Source of the DNA: Paracoccaceae bacterium
GTDB taxonomy: Bacteria; Pseudomonadota; Alphaproteobacteria; Rhodobacterales; Rhodobacteraceae
NCBI GenBank assembly: GCA_009773375.1
Contig: WRPH01000016.1
Location: forward strand, 60,033-124,032
Direction of reading: 5' to 3'
DNA: 64,000 bases
The notes beneath the pieces were generated by a model, which ran no database searches, was not told the DNA's origin, and was given only the letters and a program-made list of their open reading frames with translations. The position numbers and the translations under genes are program-made. This document shows positions 29,301 through 35,387 of this stretch, in pieces. Each line of letters starts with the position of its first letter. The stretch's first letter is position 1.

Positions 29301-30325
29301 TGAAATGTCTGGTCAAGGCGAAGCCCGAGGTCGGGCTGTGGATGCAGGATCGCGCGGTGCCGGAAATCGGGCCGGAGGATGTGCTGATCAAGGTCAGAAA
29401 GACCGGAATTTGTGGCACCGATATTCATATCTGGAACTGGGATGCCTGGGCGGCGCGGACGGTGCCGCTGGGGCTGGTGACGGGACATGAGTTTGCCGGC
29501 GAGATCGTCGCTATGGGCGCGCAGGTGGAGGGGCTGGCGATTGGGCAGCGCTGCTCGGGTGAGGGGCATCTGATTGGCAAGCAGAGCCGGCAGAGCCGGG
29601 CCGGGAAGTTTCATCTCGACCCTGCGACGCGGGGGATCGGGGTGAACGAACCGGGGGCTTTTGCGGAATATCTGCGCTTGCCCGCGTTCAATGTGGTGCC
29701 GTTGCCGGACACGATTGATGACGAGATCGGCGCGATCCTCGATCCGTTGGGCAATGCGGTGCATACGGCGCTGTCGTTTGATCTGGTTGGCGAGGACGTG
29801 CTGATCACCGGGGCGGGGCCGATCGGGATCATGGCGGCTGCGGTGGCGCGGCATGTGGGGGCGCGTCATGTGGTGATTACCGACGTTAATCCGGCGCGGT
29901 TGAAACTGGCGGCAGAGGTGGCGGATGTGGTGCCGGTGAATGTGACGTCGGAAGATCTGCGCGAGGTGATGACGCGGCTGAAGATCGTGCAGGGCTTTGA
30001 TGTCGGCATGGAAATGTCGGGCAATCAGGCGGGTCTGGATCAGATGATCGACGCGTTGGTGATGGGCGGGCGGATCGCGATGCTGGGGATTCCGCCGGGC
30101 AAATCGCCGGTCGATTGGAGCCGGATCGTGTTCAAGGCGATCACCATCAAGGGGGTTTACGGCCGTGAGATTTTCGAGACCTGGTACAAGATGATCGCCA
30201 TGCTGGAAAACGGGCTGGATATCCGCAAGGTCATCACCCACCGCTACGGCGTCGATGAATTTCAGACCGGGTTCGAGACGATGCGTTCCGGGCTTTCCGG
30301 CAAGGTGGTGCTGGACTGGGCGTGA
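29300..30325 (+). CDS. tdh: L-threonine 3-dehydrogenase
   Basis: A 341-residue zinc medium-chain dehydrogenase that oxidises threonine to 2-amino-3-ketobutyrate. Catalytic-zinc motifs ICGTDIHIW and GHEFAG are present. Of the structural-zinc cysteines of the E. coli enzyme I do not see the usual CGxCxxC; the region near residue 95 reads [19 protein letters not shown]. That could mean the structural zinc is lost, as in some relatives. The nucleotide-binding [12 protein letters not shown] is intact. It follows kbl with a one-base overlap. Confidence 0.94.
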   Translation: MKCLVKAKPEVGLWMQDRAVPEIGPEDVLIKVRKTGICGTDIHIWNWDAWAARTVPLGLVTGHEFAGEIVAMGAQVEGLAIGQRCSGEGHLIGKQSRQSRAGKFHLDPATRGIGVNEPGAFAEYLRLPAFNVVPLPDTIDDEIGAILDPLGNAVHTALSFDLVGEDVLITGAGPIGIMAAAVARHVGARHVVITDVNPARLKLAAEVADVVPVNVTSEDLREVMTRLKIVQGFDVGMEMSGNQAGLDQMIDALVMGGRIAMLGIPPGKSPVDWSRIVFKAITIKGVYGREIFETWYKMIAMLENGLDIRKVITHRYGVDEFQTGFETMRSGLSGKVVLDWA

Positions 30326-30377
30326 TCTGTCCGCGTGTGGGTAAGGGCAAGCGGTAGCCGAATCAACGGGTTAGCTG

Positions 30378-30391
30378 AGCCTGTTCAGGCT
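30378..30391 (+). terminator. Small hairpin after tdh
   Basis: AGCCTG (30378-30383), TT, CAGGCT (30386-30391), then TCATTAA. It could end kbl-tdh transcripts on the plus strand or tRNA-Cys transcripts on the minus strand. The stem is short. Confidence 0.35.
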
Positions 30392-30440
30392 TCATTAACC
30401 AAGTTCAACGCATATCTGCAGCGATTTGATGAAACTACCT

Positions 30441-30514
30441 TGGAGGCGGGTATCGGAATCGAACCGATCTACATGGATTTGCAATCCAGCGCATAGCCTG
30501 CCTGCCCACCCGCC
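30441..30514 (-). tRNA. tRNA-Cys (GCA), rebuilt at the prophage junction
   Basis: A 74-base gene with encoded CCA. The minus strand starts GGCGGGTGGGC, has anticodon GCA in loop TTGCAAA, and ends CCCGCCTCCA. Its first 37 bases, from the 5' end to the end of the anticodon loop, are repeated exactly at 49422-49458. The 3' half is therefore original host DNA, and the 5' half now borders the prophage. It is the only complete tRNA-Cys in the window. Confidence 0.97.
30478..30514. repeat. Prophage attachment site, integrase end (37-bp core)
   Basis: This 37-bp stretch equals 49422-49458 exactly; flanking bases differ on both sides (A versus C before, A versus C after). It covers the 5' half of tRNA-Cys and marks one prophage boundary. 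The integrase gene starts its 3' end 86 bases away. Confidence 0.93.
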
Positions 30515-30526
30515 AACCTGTTGCAG

Positions 30527-30555
30527 TCATTAGTTTTCATTTTCTGCCCCGTCAA
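30527..30555 (-). promoter_or_regulatory. Phage-supplied promoter for tRNA-Cys
   Basis: On the minus strand: TTGACG (30550-30555), 17 bases, TAATGA (30527-30532), then 12 bases to the tRNA 5' end. It lies inside the prophage and replaces the original host promoter, which is now at 49473-49501. The -35 is near-perfect and the -10 is fair. Confidence 0.6.
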
Positions 30556-30599
30556 GCGTTATCAGATAATTATCAGTTTACGTTTTGTGCGGTATCTGT

Positions 30600-31595
30600 T
30601 CACGCGCGCTTCAAACGTGCCGCCCGCGCCTGCATGATCTGCCGCGCCTCGCCCGCATACTTGCGCACCATCGCAAGCGATGCGTGGCCGCTATAGGCTG
30701 CAATCTCGCTGTCACTGCACCCAGCCCATGCCAATTCCATCACGCCGCGATAGCGCATTGCATGCAGGTCATGCTCAAACAGCCCCAAGCGGTGCCGCTC
30801 TGCCCGCATGATTGCCGACATGTTGTGGTATTGCATCGGCATGCCGTAGGCGTTGCGCAGGATCGTGTCAGCAGGGTTGCACGGGTCAGGCTTCACCCGG
30901 TCAAGGGTAGCCCTTAGCGCCTCGGTGCAGGGAAGCATCAAGGCAACGCCAGTTTTGCTTTGGACAAGCCGCAGGGTGTCGCCGTCATAGTCGCCCCATT
31001 TGAACCGGGTAAGATCCGCTGGCCGCTGCACAGTGCCGACGCCAAGCTCAAAAATCAGCGAGGGCAGGGCGGTTGCCTCGGCGCGAAACTTCGCCACCGC
31101 CTCATCTGTCCAAGGCACATGCGTTCGCTTTTTATGCTCCGGGGTCTTGATCCGGCGCACCCCCTTGGCGGGGTTTGTCGCAAGCCATCCAAGGTCAATT
31201 GCATGCTCACAGAGAACGGACATGACTTGCGGAATGTAATTTGCGAACCGCACCCGGTCCTTGTTGGCTTCCATCGCTGCCAGCACATCAGACCGCTTTA
31301 GGCGGGTCATGTCCTTGTCAGCGTTTTTTTGCAGCAGGTAATCCATAACCCGTTGATAATCGTTGCGGGTGACAGTGCGCAGGTTTGTGAACCGATCCGA
31401 CGCGCGATAGCTGGCAATCAGCGCCGCCCAATTGGTGCGGCCCACTGGCCCCTTGCCAGCCATGATTGCCCAATAAGCCGCATCGAAAGCAGCGGTGCCA
31501 AGCTCGGCCTCAATCGGGGTATACTTGCCGCCCTTGCGAAAATACCAACGCCCCTTGTGCTGCCACAGGTAACGCTTTGGCTTTGCCTTCACCAT
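30600..31595 (-). CDS. Tyrosine-type site-specific integrase
   Basis: A 331-residue tyrosine recombinase. The N-terminal core-binding domain covers about residues 50-150. The catalytic domain has R191 (TVQRPADL), H278-x-x-R281 (LHAMRYRG), H304 (SGHAS) and nucleophile Y313 (MVRKYAG). All catalytic residues are present, so it should be active. It lies 86 bases from the attachment core and would integrate and excise the prophage at tRNA-Cys. Its start overlaps the excisionase-like gene by 7 bases, so both are made together. Confidence 0.95.
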   Translation of the reverse strand: MVKAKPKRYLWQHKGRWYFRKGGKYTPIEAELGTAAFDAAYWAIMAGKGPVGRTNWAALIASYRASDRFTNLRTVTRNDYQRVMDYLLQKNADKDMTRLKRSDVLAAMEANKDRVRFANYIPQVMSVLCEHAIDLGWLATNPAKGVRRIKTPEHKKRTHVPWTDEAVAKFRAEATALPSLIFELGVGTVQRPADLTRFKWGDYDGDTLRLVQSKTGVALMLPCTEALRATLDRVKPDPCNPADTILRNAYGMPMQYHNMSAIMRAERHRLGLFEHDLHAMRYRGVMELAWAGCSDSEIAAYSGHASLAMVRKYAGEARQIMQARAARLKRA

Positions 31596-31792
31596 TCCAT
31601 TGCACCCCCGCCAACATCTTCACCGCGGATCACGCGGCGCAGCTCGTCAACGTCGTAACGCTCGATCCCGCACAGCTCGCGCGGTGGCGGCAACGTGCCA
31701 GCGGCGCGCAAGGCCCGAAACTCTGAAACCTTTAGCTCGAGCATCCGGGCGGCTGTTGTTTCGGAAACGAAAAGCGGCTCAATCTTCGCCAT
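31589..31792 (-). CDS. AlpA/excisionase-like DNA-binding protein
   Basis: A 67-residue protein with a MerR-type helix-turn-helix (FVSETTAARMLELKVSEFRALRAAGTLPPP region, residues 8-37) and a wing-like GIERYDVDELRRVI. Small proteins of this kind next to an integrase usually steer excision. It overlaps the integrase start and the GapR-like stop, so it belongs to the same transcript. Confidence 0.75.
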   Translation of the reverse strand: MAKIEPLFVSETTAARMLELKVSEFRALRAAGTLPPPRELCGIERYDVDELRRVIRGEDVGGGAMEW

Positions 31793-32111
31793 AGACTAGC
31801 CCCCTAATCTCGAGCGAAAGCAGGGCAGACTCATAGACTGCAACCACCAACGACAATTCGCCTTGCACCTTGACCTGATCGGCGGTCATAGCGCGCCGCC
31901 GCACCAACGCCTTCACGGCTTTCTTGTCATAGCCATCAGTCGCAACGCCCGCATACTTGACCGAAAGCTGTTCTTTCAGATCCGCCACCCGCGCTAAAAC
32001 TTCCTCAATGCCTTCGACATGGGCAAGAAGCGTCCCACCGCTGTTTTCTAGCGCCGCCCGCGTGACGGCCTGATCTGCCGCCGTTTCCTTCATCGGTGTT
32101 TTCTTAGGCAT
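31779..32111 (-). CDS. GapR-like (DUF2312) DNA-binding protein
   Basis: A 110-residue protein. Residues 25-110 match the GapR/DUF2312 pattern: a coiled coil with IEEVLARVADLKEQLSVKYA, then DGYDKKAVKALVRRRAM and a helical tail. Chromosomal GapR of alphaproteobacteria binds AT-rich, overtwisted DNA ahead of replication forks. A phage copy may help its own replication or disturb the host's; this is inference. ATG 32111 was chosen over an upstream in-frame codon, because it overlaps the Lar-like stop and is followed by a Lys-rich start. Confidence 0.65.
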   Translation of the reverse strand: MPKKTPMKETAADQAVTRAALENSGGTLLAHVEGIEEVLARVADLKEQLSVKYAGVATDGYDKKAVKALVRRRAMTADQVKVQGELSLVVAVYESALLSLEIRGLVYGED

Positions 32112-32349
32112 GTTGCGCCCCCCATATGATTGCCGCCGCGCGGCGCTCACTTGCCAACGCCTTTGCCCTCACAAGGGCGTTCCATTTCGCCGCCGCGCCG
32201 TCCTCGGTGCTATCGGTTGTGCCGTCGCCGCAGATGCACTGGACGTGGTGCGTTTCGCGGCCCGCGCCATAACCAAACCAACCCTGATCGGGCTTTCCCG
32301 CGCCGCAGAGGCAAGGCAACAAATGCCCGTGCGTGATTTCATTCGTCAT
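32104..32349 (-). CDS. Lar-like zinc-finger protein 1
   Basis: An 81-residue protein with CLCGAGK near residue 14 and CICGDG near 38, then EDGAAAKWNALV. The spaced cysteine pairs and the ending A-x-x-x-WN match the restriction-alleviation (Lar) family of phage and prophage proteins. True Lar modulates type I restriction; that role is not shown here. It overlaps the next gene by ATGA at 32346-32349. Confidence 0.6.
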   Translation of the reverse strand: MTNEITHGHLLPCLCGAGKPDQGWFGYGAGRETHHVQCICGDGTTDSTEDGAAAKWNALVRAKALASERRAAAIIWGAQHA

Positions 32350-32588
32350 GCTACCGCCCCCGCCTTGGCTTGCTGATCATGGCTCACAGCCCGCCCGCGC
32401 TGATCGTTCCAGCGCATCACGGCCCCCGTGTCGGTATGCGACCAAGATCCAATGGCACCGCAGACGGAAAAGCCGCAGACCACGCGCCATTCTACCGGAT
32501 AGCCGGGGCGCGCTTGCTTGTTCATTAGCGTTGCACTGTCATGCCCACAGGCCCGGCACGGGTGCGCAACAACCTTTAGGAAACTCAT
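32346..32588 (-). CDS. Lar-like zinc-finger protein 2
   Basis: An 80-residue protein with CRACGHD near residue 11 and CGFSVCGAIGSW near 38, then TGAVMRWNDQRG. It has the same plan as its neighbour and probably arose from the same family, though the two differ in most positions. It is part of the early minus-strand operon behind the 52-residue Arc-type gene, overlapping it by ATGA (32585-32588). Confidence 0.6.
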   Translation of the reverse strand: MSFLKVVAHPCRACGHDSATLMNKQARPGYPVEWRVVCGFSVCGAIGSWSHTDTGAVMRWNDQRGRAVSHDQQAKAGAVA

Positions 32589-32743
32589 GCTGCGCGCTCC
32601 TCTTGCGTGGCTTGTGCAGCAAAGGTTGCCTCAAGCCTCAGAATGATTTCAGCGTTCATGCTCCGGCGGTTCACCCGCGCGGCCTCTTGGATTGCGTTGC
32701 GCAAGCTTTCCGGCCAGCGCAGTTGCGTAACAAACGTATTCAT
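32585..32743 (-). CDS. Small Arc-family ribbon-helix-helix protein (52 aa)
   Basis: A short gene. The protein reads FVTQLRWPESLRNAI near the start, then EAARVNRRSMNAEIILRLE. This is the Arc/MetJ ribbon-helix-helix fold, with the typical N-R-S-M-N-A-E-I helix. GGGAG lies 7 bases before ATG 32743. It leads the early minus-strand operon and faces a second Arc-type gene across the operator region. It likely controls both directions, as Arc does in phage P22. Confidence 0.85.
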   Translation of the reverse strand: MNTFVTQLRWPESLRNAIQEAARVNRRSMNAEIILRLEATFAAQATQEERAA

Positions 32744-32754
32744 TGCTTACTCCC

Positions 32755-32792
32755 ATAGTAACACCGTGCTGTTAGTAACACGGTGTTACTAT
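32755..32792. promoter_or_regulatory. Arc-type operator: three TAGTAACAC half-sites with a perfect inverted repeat
   Basis: Outer arms 32755-32768 and 32779-32792 are perfectly complementary over 14 bp. TAGTAACAC occurs at 32756-32764 and 32773-32781 in direct order and inverted at 32783-32791; the last two form a 19-bp dyad. The region separates the two Arc-type genes. Confidence 0.8.
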
Positions 32793-32803
32793 TGACTGTC
32801 AAG
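32780..32803 (-). promoter_or_regulatory. Minus-strand early promoter overlapping the operator
   Basis: On the minus strand a perfect TTGACA (32798-32803) is followed after 17 bases by GTTACT, a weak -10. The spacer and -10 lie within the TAGTAACAC repeats, so bound repressor would block it. TTGACT (32792-32797) is a candidate -35 for the plus-strand gene. Confidence 0.5.
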
Positions 32804-32838
32804 ATCTGTTAATTCCTTTTCGCCAAAAGAGGTGCCTA

Positions 32839-33165
32839 ATGACTGAACTTCGACCCGGCCAAGGATCTGATCAATTCAACGTGCGGTTTCCGCCCGGTAT
32901 GCGCGACCGCATCAAAGTCGCCGCCGATCTAAACGGGCGCAGCATGAACGCTGAAATCATCGCCACCCTTGAAGAACGCTACCCCGCAGCTTCGGTTGAC
33001 GTGCGGGCAGTCGAGGGGCTTTTGCACTATATCGCCAGCGCCATAACACCAGCGCAGGCCCTCGATAGAGTCGCAGAGGTCAACGCCAAGTTTGAAGCCG
33101 TCGGGTCGCCGTTGCGGATCTCCCAAGATCCCGAAGGCAAGCTATCAATCGTCACCGAGTTTTAA
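32839..33165 (+). CDS. Arc-family ribbon-helix-helix regulator (108 aa)
   Basis: Residues 12-50 show the Arc fold (FNVRFPPGMRDRIKVAADLNGRSMNAEIIATLEERY region), close in plan to the 52-residue protein across the operator. Residues 55-108 form an extra domain with no clear match. AGAGGTG precedes ATG 32839. It is one of only two plus-strand genes of the prophage, which makes it the best candidate for a lysogeny-state regulator. Lack of any CI-like gene supports this, as inference. Confidence 0.85.
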   Translation: MTELRPGQGSDQFNVRFPPGMRDRIKVAADLNGRSMNAEIIATLEERYPAASVDVRAVEGLLHYIASAITPAQALDRVAEVNAKFEAVGSPLRISQDPEGKLSIVTEF

Positions 33166-33174
33166 GGGGTCAGC

Positions 33175-33354
33175 ATGTCAATTCTAAACATCATCACCGG
33201 GCTTGTTGCGCTCGGCTTTGCCGTTTTTTCGGTTCACATGTTTCAGATCGCAACATCATCGGCACAATTCACCTTTGCGGGGATTATGCTTGCCGCCGCT
33301 GGGATAATTTTTGCGATTGCCGCCCTTATCCTTGCGATTGAACGCCGCCCCTAA
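33175..33354 (+). CDS. Small two-helix membrane protein (59 aa)
   Basis: AAGGGG precedes ATG 33175. The protein has two hydrophobic helices, about residues 4-23 (LNIITGLVALGFAVFSVHMF) and 33-55 (FAGIMLAAAGIIFAIAALIL), and ends ERRP. It follows the Arc-type gene by 9 bases on the plus strand, so it is probably expressed in the lysogen. Small lysogen-expressed membrane proteins of other phages can block superinfection, but no family match supports that here. Confidence 0.65.
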   Translation: MSILNIITGLVALGFAVFSVHMFQIATSSAQFTFAGIMLAAAGIIFAIAALILAIERRP

Positions 33355-33677
33355 AACATCGCATCAAAGATTTCCGGCGTTAGCTCTGCCATAGGTCGGG
33401 CTGCGCCGCCCCCGGCTTCCAGCTCCAGCCACGCCCGATCTAAGGCTTGGATCACTTCAACATGCCGCAGCTCGAGCGGGAAACCTGCCAGCGCGCCTTG
33501 CTCGCGGATCTCGCGCACCGATAGCGGTTGCGGCCCGTTGTTGTGCCAGCCACGCCCCGGCGACAGCGCCGCGAAGATCTGCCACAGCGGCACCCCGGCA
33601 AGCGGAATAACCGGGTGCTGCCCGCTCGTCCTATGCCGCCGCAGCGCATCGCACATAAACCGCTCTAGCCTTTTCAT
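33351..33677 (-). CDS. Prophage protein of unknown function (108 aa)
   Basis: I do not recognise it. It begins MKRLERFMCDALRRHRTSGQ and contains WQIFAALSPGRGWHNNGPQPLSVREI and a C-terminal acidic helix (LTPEIFDAMF). ATG 33677 overlaps the Rz1 stop (ATGA), so it is the last gene of the late operon. Its 3' end overlaps the convergent small membrane gene by 4 bases. Confidence 0.6.
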   Translation of the reverse strand: MKRLERFMCDALRRHRTSGQHPVIPLAGVPLWQIFAALSPGRGWHNNGPQPLSVREIREQGALAGFPLELRHVEVIQALDRAWLELEAGGGAARPMAELTPEIFDAMF

Positions 33678-33886
33678 TTCAGCACCCCCGCCACCGCTGC
33701 CAGTTTTCCATTTGCGCAGATCCGGCCCGCCCGCTCTGCCGCTGCCGCCCGCATCAAGCCGCCCTCGGTTGCTGGCCGCGCCCCCAGCCATCCGGGGCAG
33801 GGCGTCAGCAGATCCGGCGGCACTGTTGCCGACCTATGGCCACACCCGGCCAACAGCGCCGCGCAGATAATCAGATAAAGGCGCAT
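33674..33886 (-). CDS. Rz1-like outer-membrane spanin lipoprotein
   Basis: A 70-residue protein with a lipoprotein signal: MRLYLIICAALLAGC with the lipobox Cys at 15. The mature part is short with several prolines (ATVPPDLLTPCPGW). Its first 53 bases overlap the Rz-like gene in another frame, the classic Rz/Rz1 layout. With Rz it would fuse inner and outer membranes at lysis. Confidence 0.75.
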   Translation of the reverse strand: MRLYLIICAALLAGCGHRSATVPPDLLTPCPGWLGARPATEGGLMRAAAAERAGRICANGKLAAVAGVLK

Positions 33887-34097
33887 CCGCACCGACCCCC
33901 ATTGATAGCTCGTTATCCAGCGCCACCGCCTCGAGCTGCGCCGCCTGTTGCTGCACCCGCCACCGATCCGCCGCGCGGTATCCCTCGAGCTGCGCAGTTG
34001 CCGCCGAAAGATCCGCCCGCGCCGCCCCGATCCGCTGGGTCTGCCACACCACCACAAATGCCAGGGCGATTATTGCCAGCCATGCCGCCCGGATCAT
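33834..34097 (-). CDS. Rz-like inner-membrane spanin
   Basis: An 87-residue protein with one N-terminal membrane helix (MIRAAWLAIIALAFVVVW) and a long alpha-helical periplasmic part (ARADLSAATAQLEGYRAADR...QQQAAQLEAVALDNEL). ATG 34097 overlaps the endolysin stop (ATGA). It matches the i-spanin plan and is paired with the overlapping Rz1-like gene. Confidence 0.75.
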   Translation of the reverse strand: MIRAAWLAIIALAFVVVWQTQRIGAARADLSAATAQLEGYRAADRWRVQQQAAQLEAVALDNELSMGVGADAPLSDYLRGAVGRVWP

Positions 34098-34561
34098 TGC
34101 AGCCCCGATATGCACAGATCGCGCTCGGCCAGCCGCCGCTTTTGCAAGCCCGGTATCACGCGGCCATTGTCCCTCACCCACCGGGGAAGCTGATCACAAG
34201 CCCCCCGAAGATCGCCCGTGTTCAAGCGCCGGAACATGGTCGAGGCGCAGGCCGCGCGCGTCCCCACGTTGAACGTGAAGGACAGCGCCGCCAGATAGGT
34301 TTCGTCGGGCAAGGCATCGGGGCGCTTAAGGCAAGCGCGCATCCCGGTTTCGTGGTCGATCAGATCGGCAACTAGGCGCTGATCGCATCCCGCCTTGGTT
34401 TCCACGTCGCCCAACTTAACGCCGCGCGTGGCCCCGTAGCAGATCGTCGGCACCCCGCCGCCGTCCAGATAGGCGGCAAGGCTTCGGCCTTCAAACGCCC
34501 CCACCAGCGCCACCGCTGCCGCCAGCAGCGCCCCGCCCATCTTTAGCCGCCCGCCGCTCAT
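34094..34561 (-). CDS. SAR-type endolysin (T4-lysozyme family, GH24)
   Basis: A 155-residue muramidase. The catalytic set is E24, D33 and T39, exactly the E-8-D-5-T spacing of phage GH24 lysozymes (AFEGRSLAAYLDGGGVPTICYG region). Residues 8-22 are a weakly hydrophobic Gly/Ala-rich helix (GGALLAAAVALVGAF), typical of signal-anchor-release endolysins that are exported without a holin hole. ATG 34561 overlaps the holin stop. It degrades the peptidoglycan at lysis. Confidence 0.92.
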   Translation of the reverse strand: MSGGRLKMGGALLAAAVALVGAFEGRSLAAYLDGGGVPTICYGATRGVKLGDVETKAGCDQRLVADLIDHETGMRACLKRPDALPDETYLAALSFTFNVGTRAACASTMFRRLNTGDLRGACDQLPRWVRDNGRVIPGLQKRRLAERDLCISGLQ

Positions 34562-34752
34562 TCGGTTGCCCCGCGCCGCCAGCGCGCGACAAATCGGGTG
34601 ATCTGCAAAAGCAGCCACAGCGCCGACAGCACAGGCACCAGCGCCGCCGCCGTGGCGCTAACCGTTTCCAGCGTCGGCACCCAAGCAGGCATCACCAGCC
34701 CCGCCGCAGCCACGCCTGTTGTCGTCTTGCTCATAATCGCCTCACTTGTCAT
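34558..34752 (-). CDS. Holin-like small membrane protein
   Basis: A 64-residue protein with two hydrophobic stretches, about residues 12-30 and 32-50 (AAALVPVLSALWLLLQIT), and a basic C-terminus (RFVARWRRGATE). Size, plan and position directly before the endolysin fit a phage holin or pinholin. Start and stop interlock with neighbours. Confidence 0.7.
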   Translation of the reverse strand: MTSEAIMSKTTTGVAAAGLVMPAWVPTLETVSATAAALVPVLSALWLLLQITRFVARWRRGATE

Positions 34753-34950
34753 TTATGCCGCCCCCGCATCTTCGGCGGGTGGCGTGTAGGGTGCTGGCCC
34801 CATCTCCAGCGCAGCCGCAAAAATCTCGCGCCCTTGCGCCTCAACGTCGCTTGGGTCAGCGGTGAAGGCCAGCCAGCCCCAGCTTGGGAAATTAACCTCA
34901 ACGTCAATGCGCCCATCGGCGGTAAAAACTGGGTTCCTGATTTGCATCAT
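34753..34950 (-). CDS. Small tail-module protein of unknown function (65 aa)
   Basis: The protein reads MMQIRNPVFTADGRIDVEVNFP and later GREIFAAALEMG. It has no membrane helix and no known domain that I can see. ATG 34950 overlaps the stop of the preceding gene (ATGA). Its place between tail genes and lysis genes suggests a virion or assembly role. Confidence 0.6.
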   Translation of the reverse strand: MMQIRNPVFTADGRIDVEVNFPSWGWLAFTADPSDVEAQGREIFAAALEMGPAPYTPPAEDAGAA

Positions 34951-35387
34951 GCAATCCTTAGCCAAAGGGTTGATCGCCGCCCGTCAGACAGCGCAATGTT
35001 TACGGCGGTGTCGGTCACGCAATAGCCCATGCAACGCCACGTCCCCGAAAGCGTCGTGGTCGAAACGCCAGACCCGGCAGAATATCTCAGGCTTGATCCG
35101 GCTATGGTTCCGCCAGCGGAAACAGACCCGGCAGAGGTGCCTTGGTTACTGGCAAAGGCAAACGTCCCGATTGCGCCAGCGGTCGCCAATGCCTGCCGCG
35201 CACCGATCCAAGTAGCACCAGCAGCCGAAGGTGCCGTTGTATCAAGCGCCGCATCAAACAGGCGCGGCGCTCCGATTGCGCCCTCAAATCCGGCAATCCA
35301 GTTTTTTGCCCACCGCTTCCAAAGGCTCGATTTGCTCGGTGCGCCGGGGTCGGTTTCGGTTTCTATGATCGCGCTATAATCCGTCAT
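34947..35387 (-). CDS. Putative distal tail protein (146 aa)
   Basis: The N-terminal part (SSLWKRWAKNWIAGFEGAIGAPRLFDAAL) is helical; the rest is Gly/Ser/Thr-rich and beta-type (SAGGTIAGSSLRYSAGSGVS, GTWRCMGYCVTDTAV). Its place after the large tail-tip gene suggests a distal tail or fibre-like component. It starts within the stop of the 586-residue gene (TAATG). I do not recognise a named family. Confidence 0.6.
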   Translation of the reverse strand: MTDYSAIIETETDPGAPSKSSLWKRWAKNWIAGFEGAIGAPRLFDAALDTTAPSAAGATWIGARQALATAGAIGTFAFASNQGTSAGSVSAGGTIAGSSLRYSAGSGVSTTTLSGTWRCMGYCVTDTAVNIALSDGRRSTLWLRIA

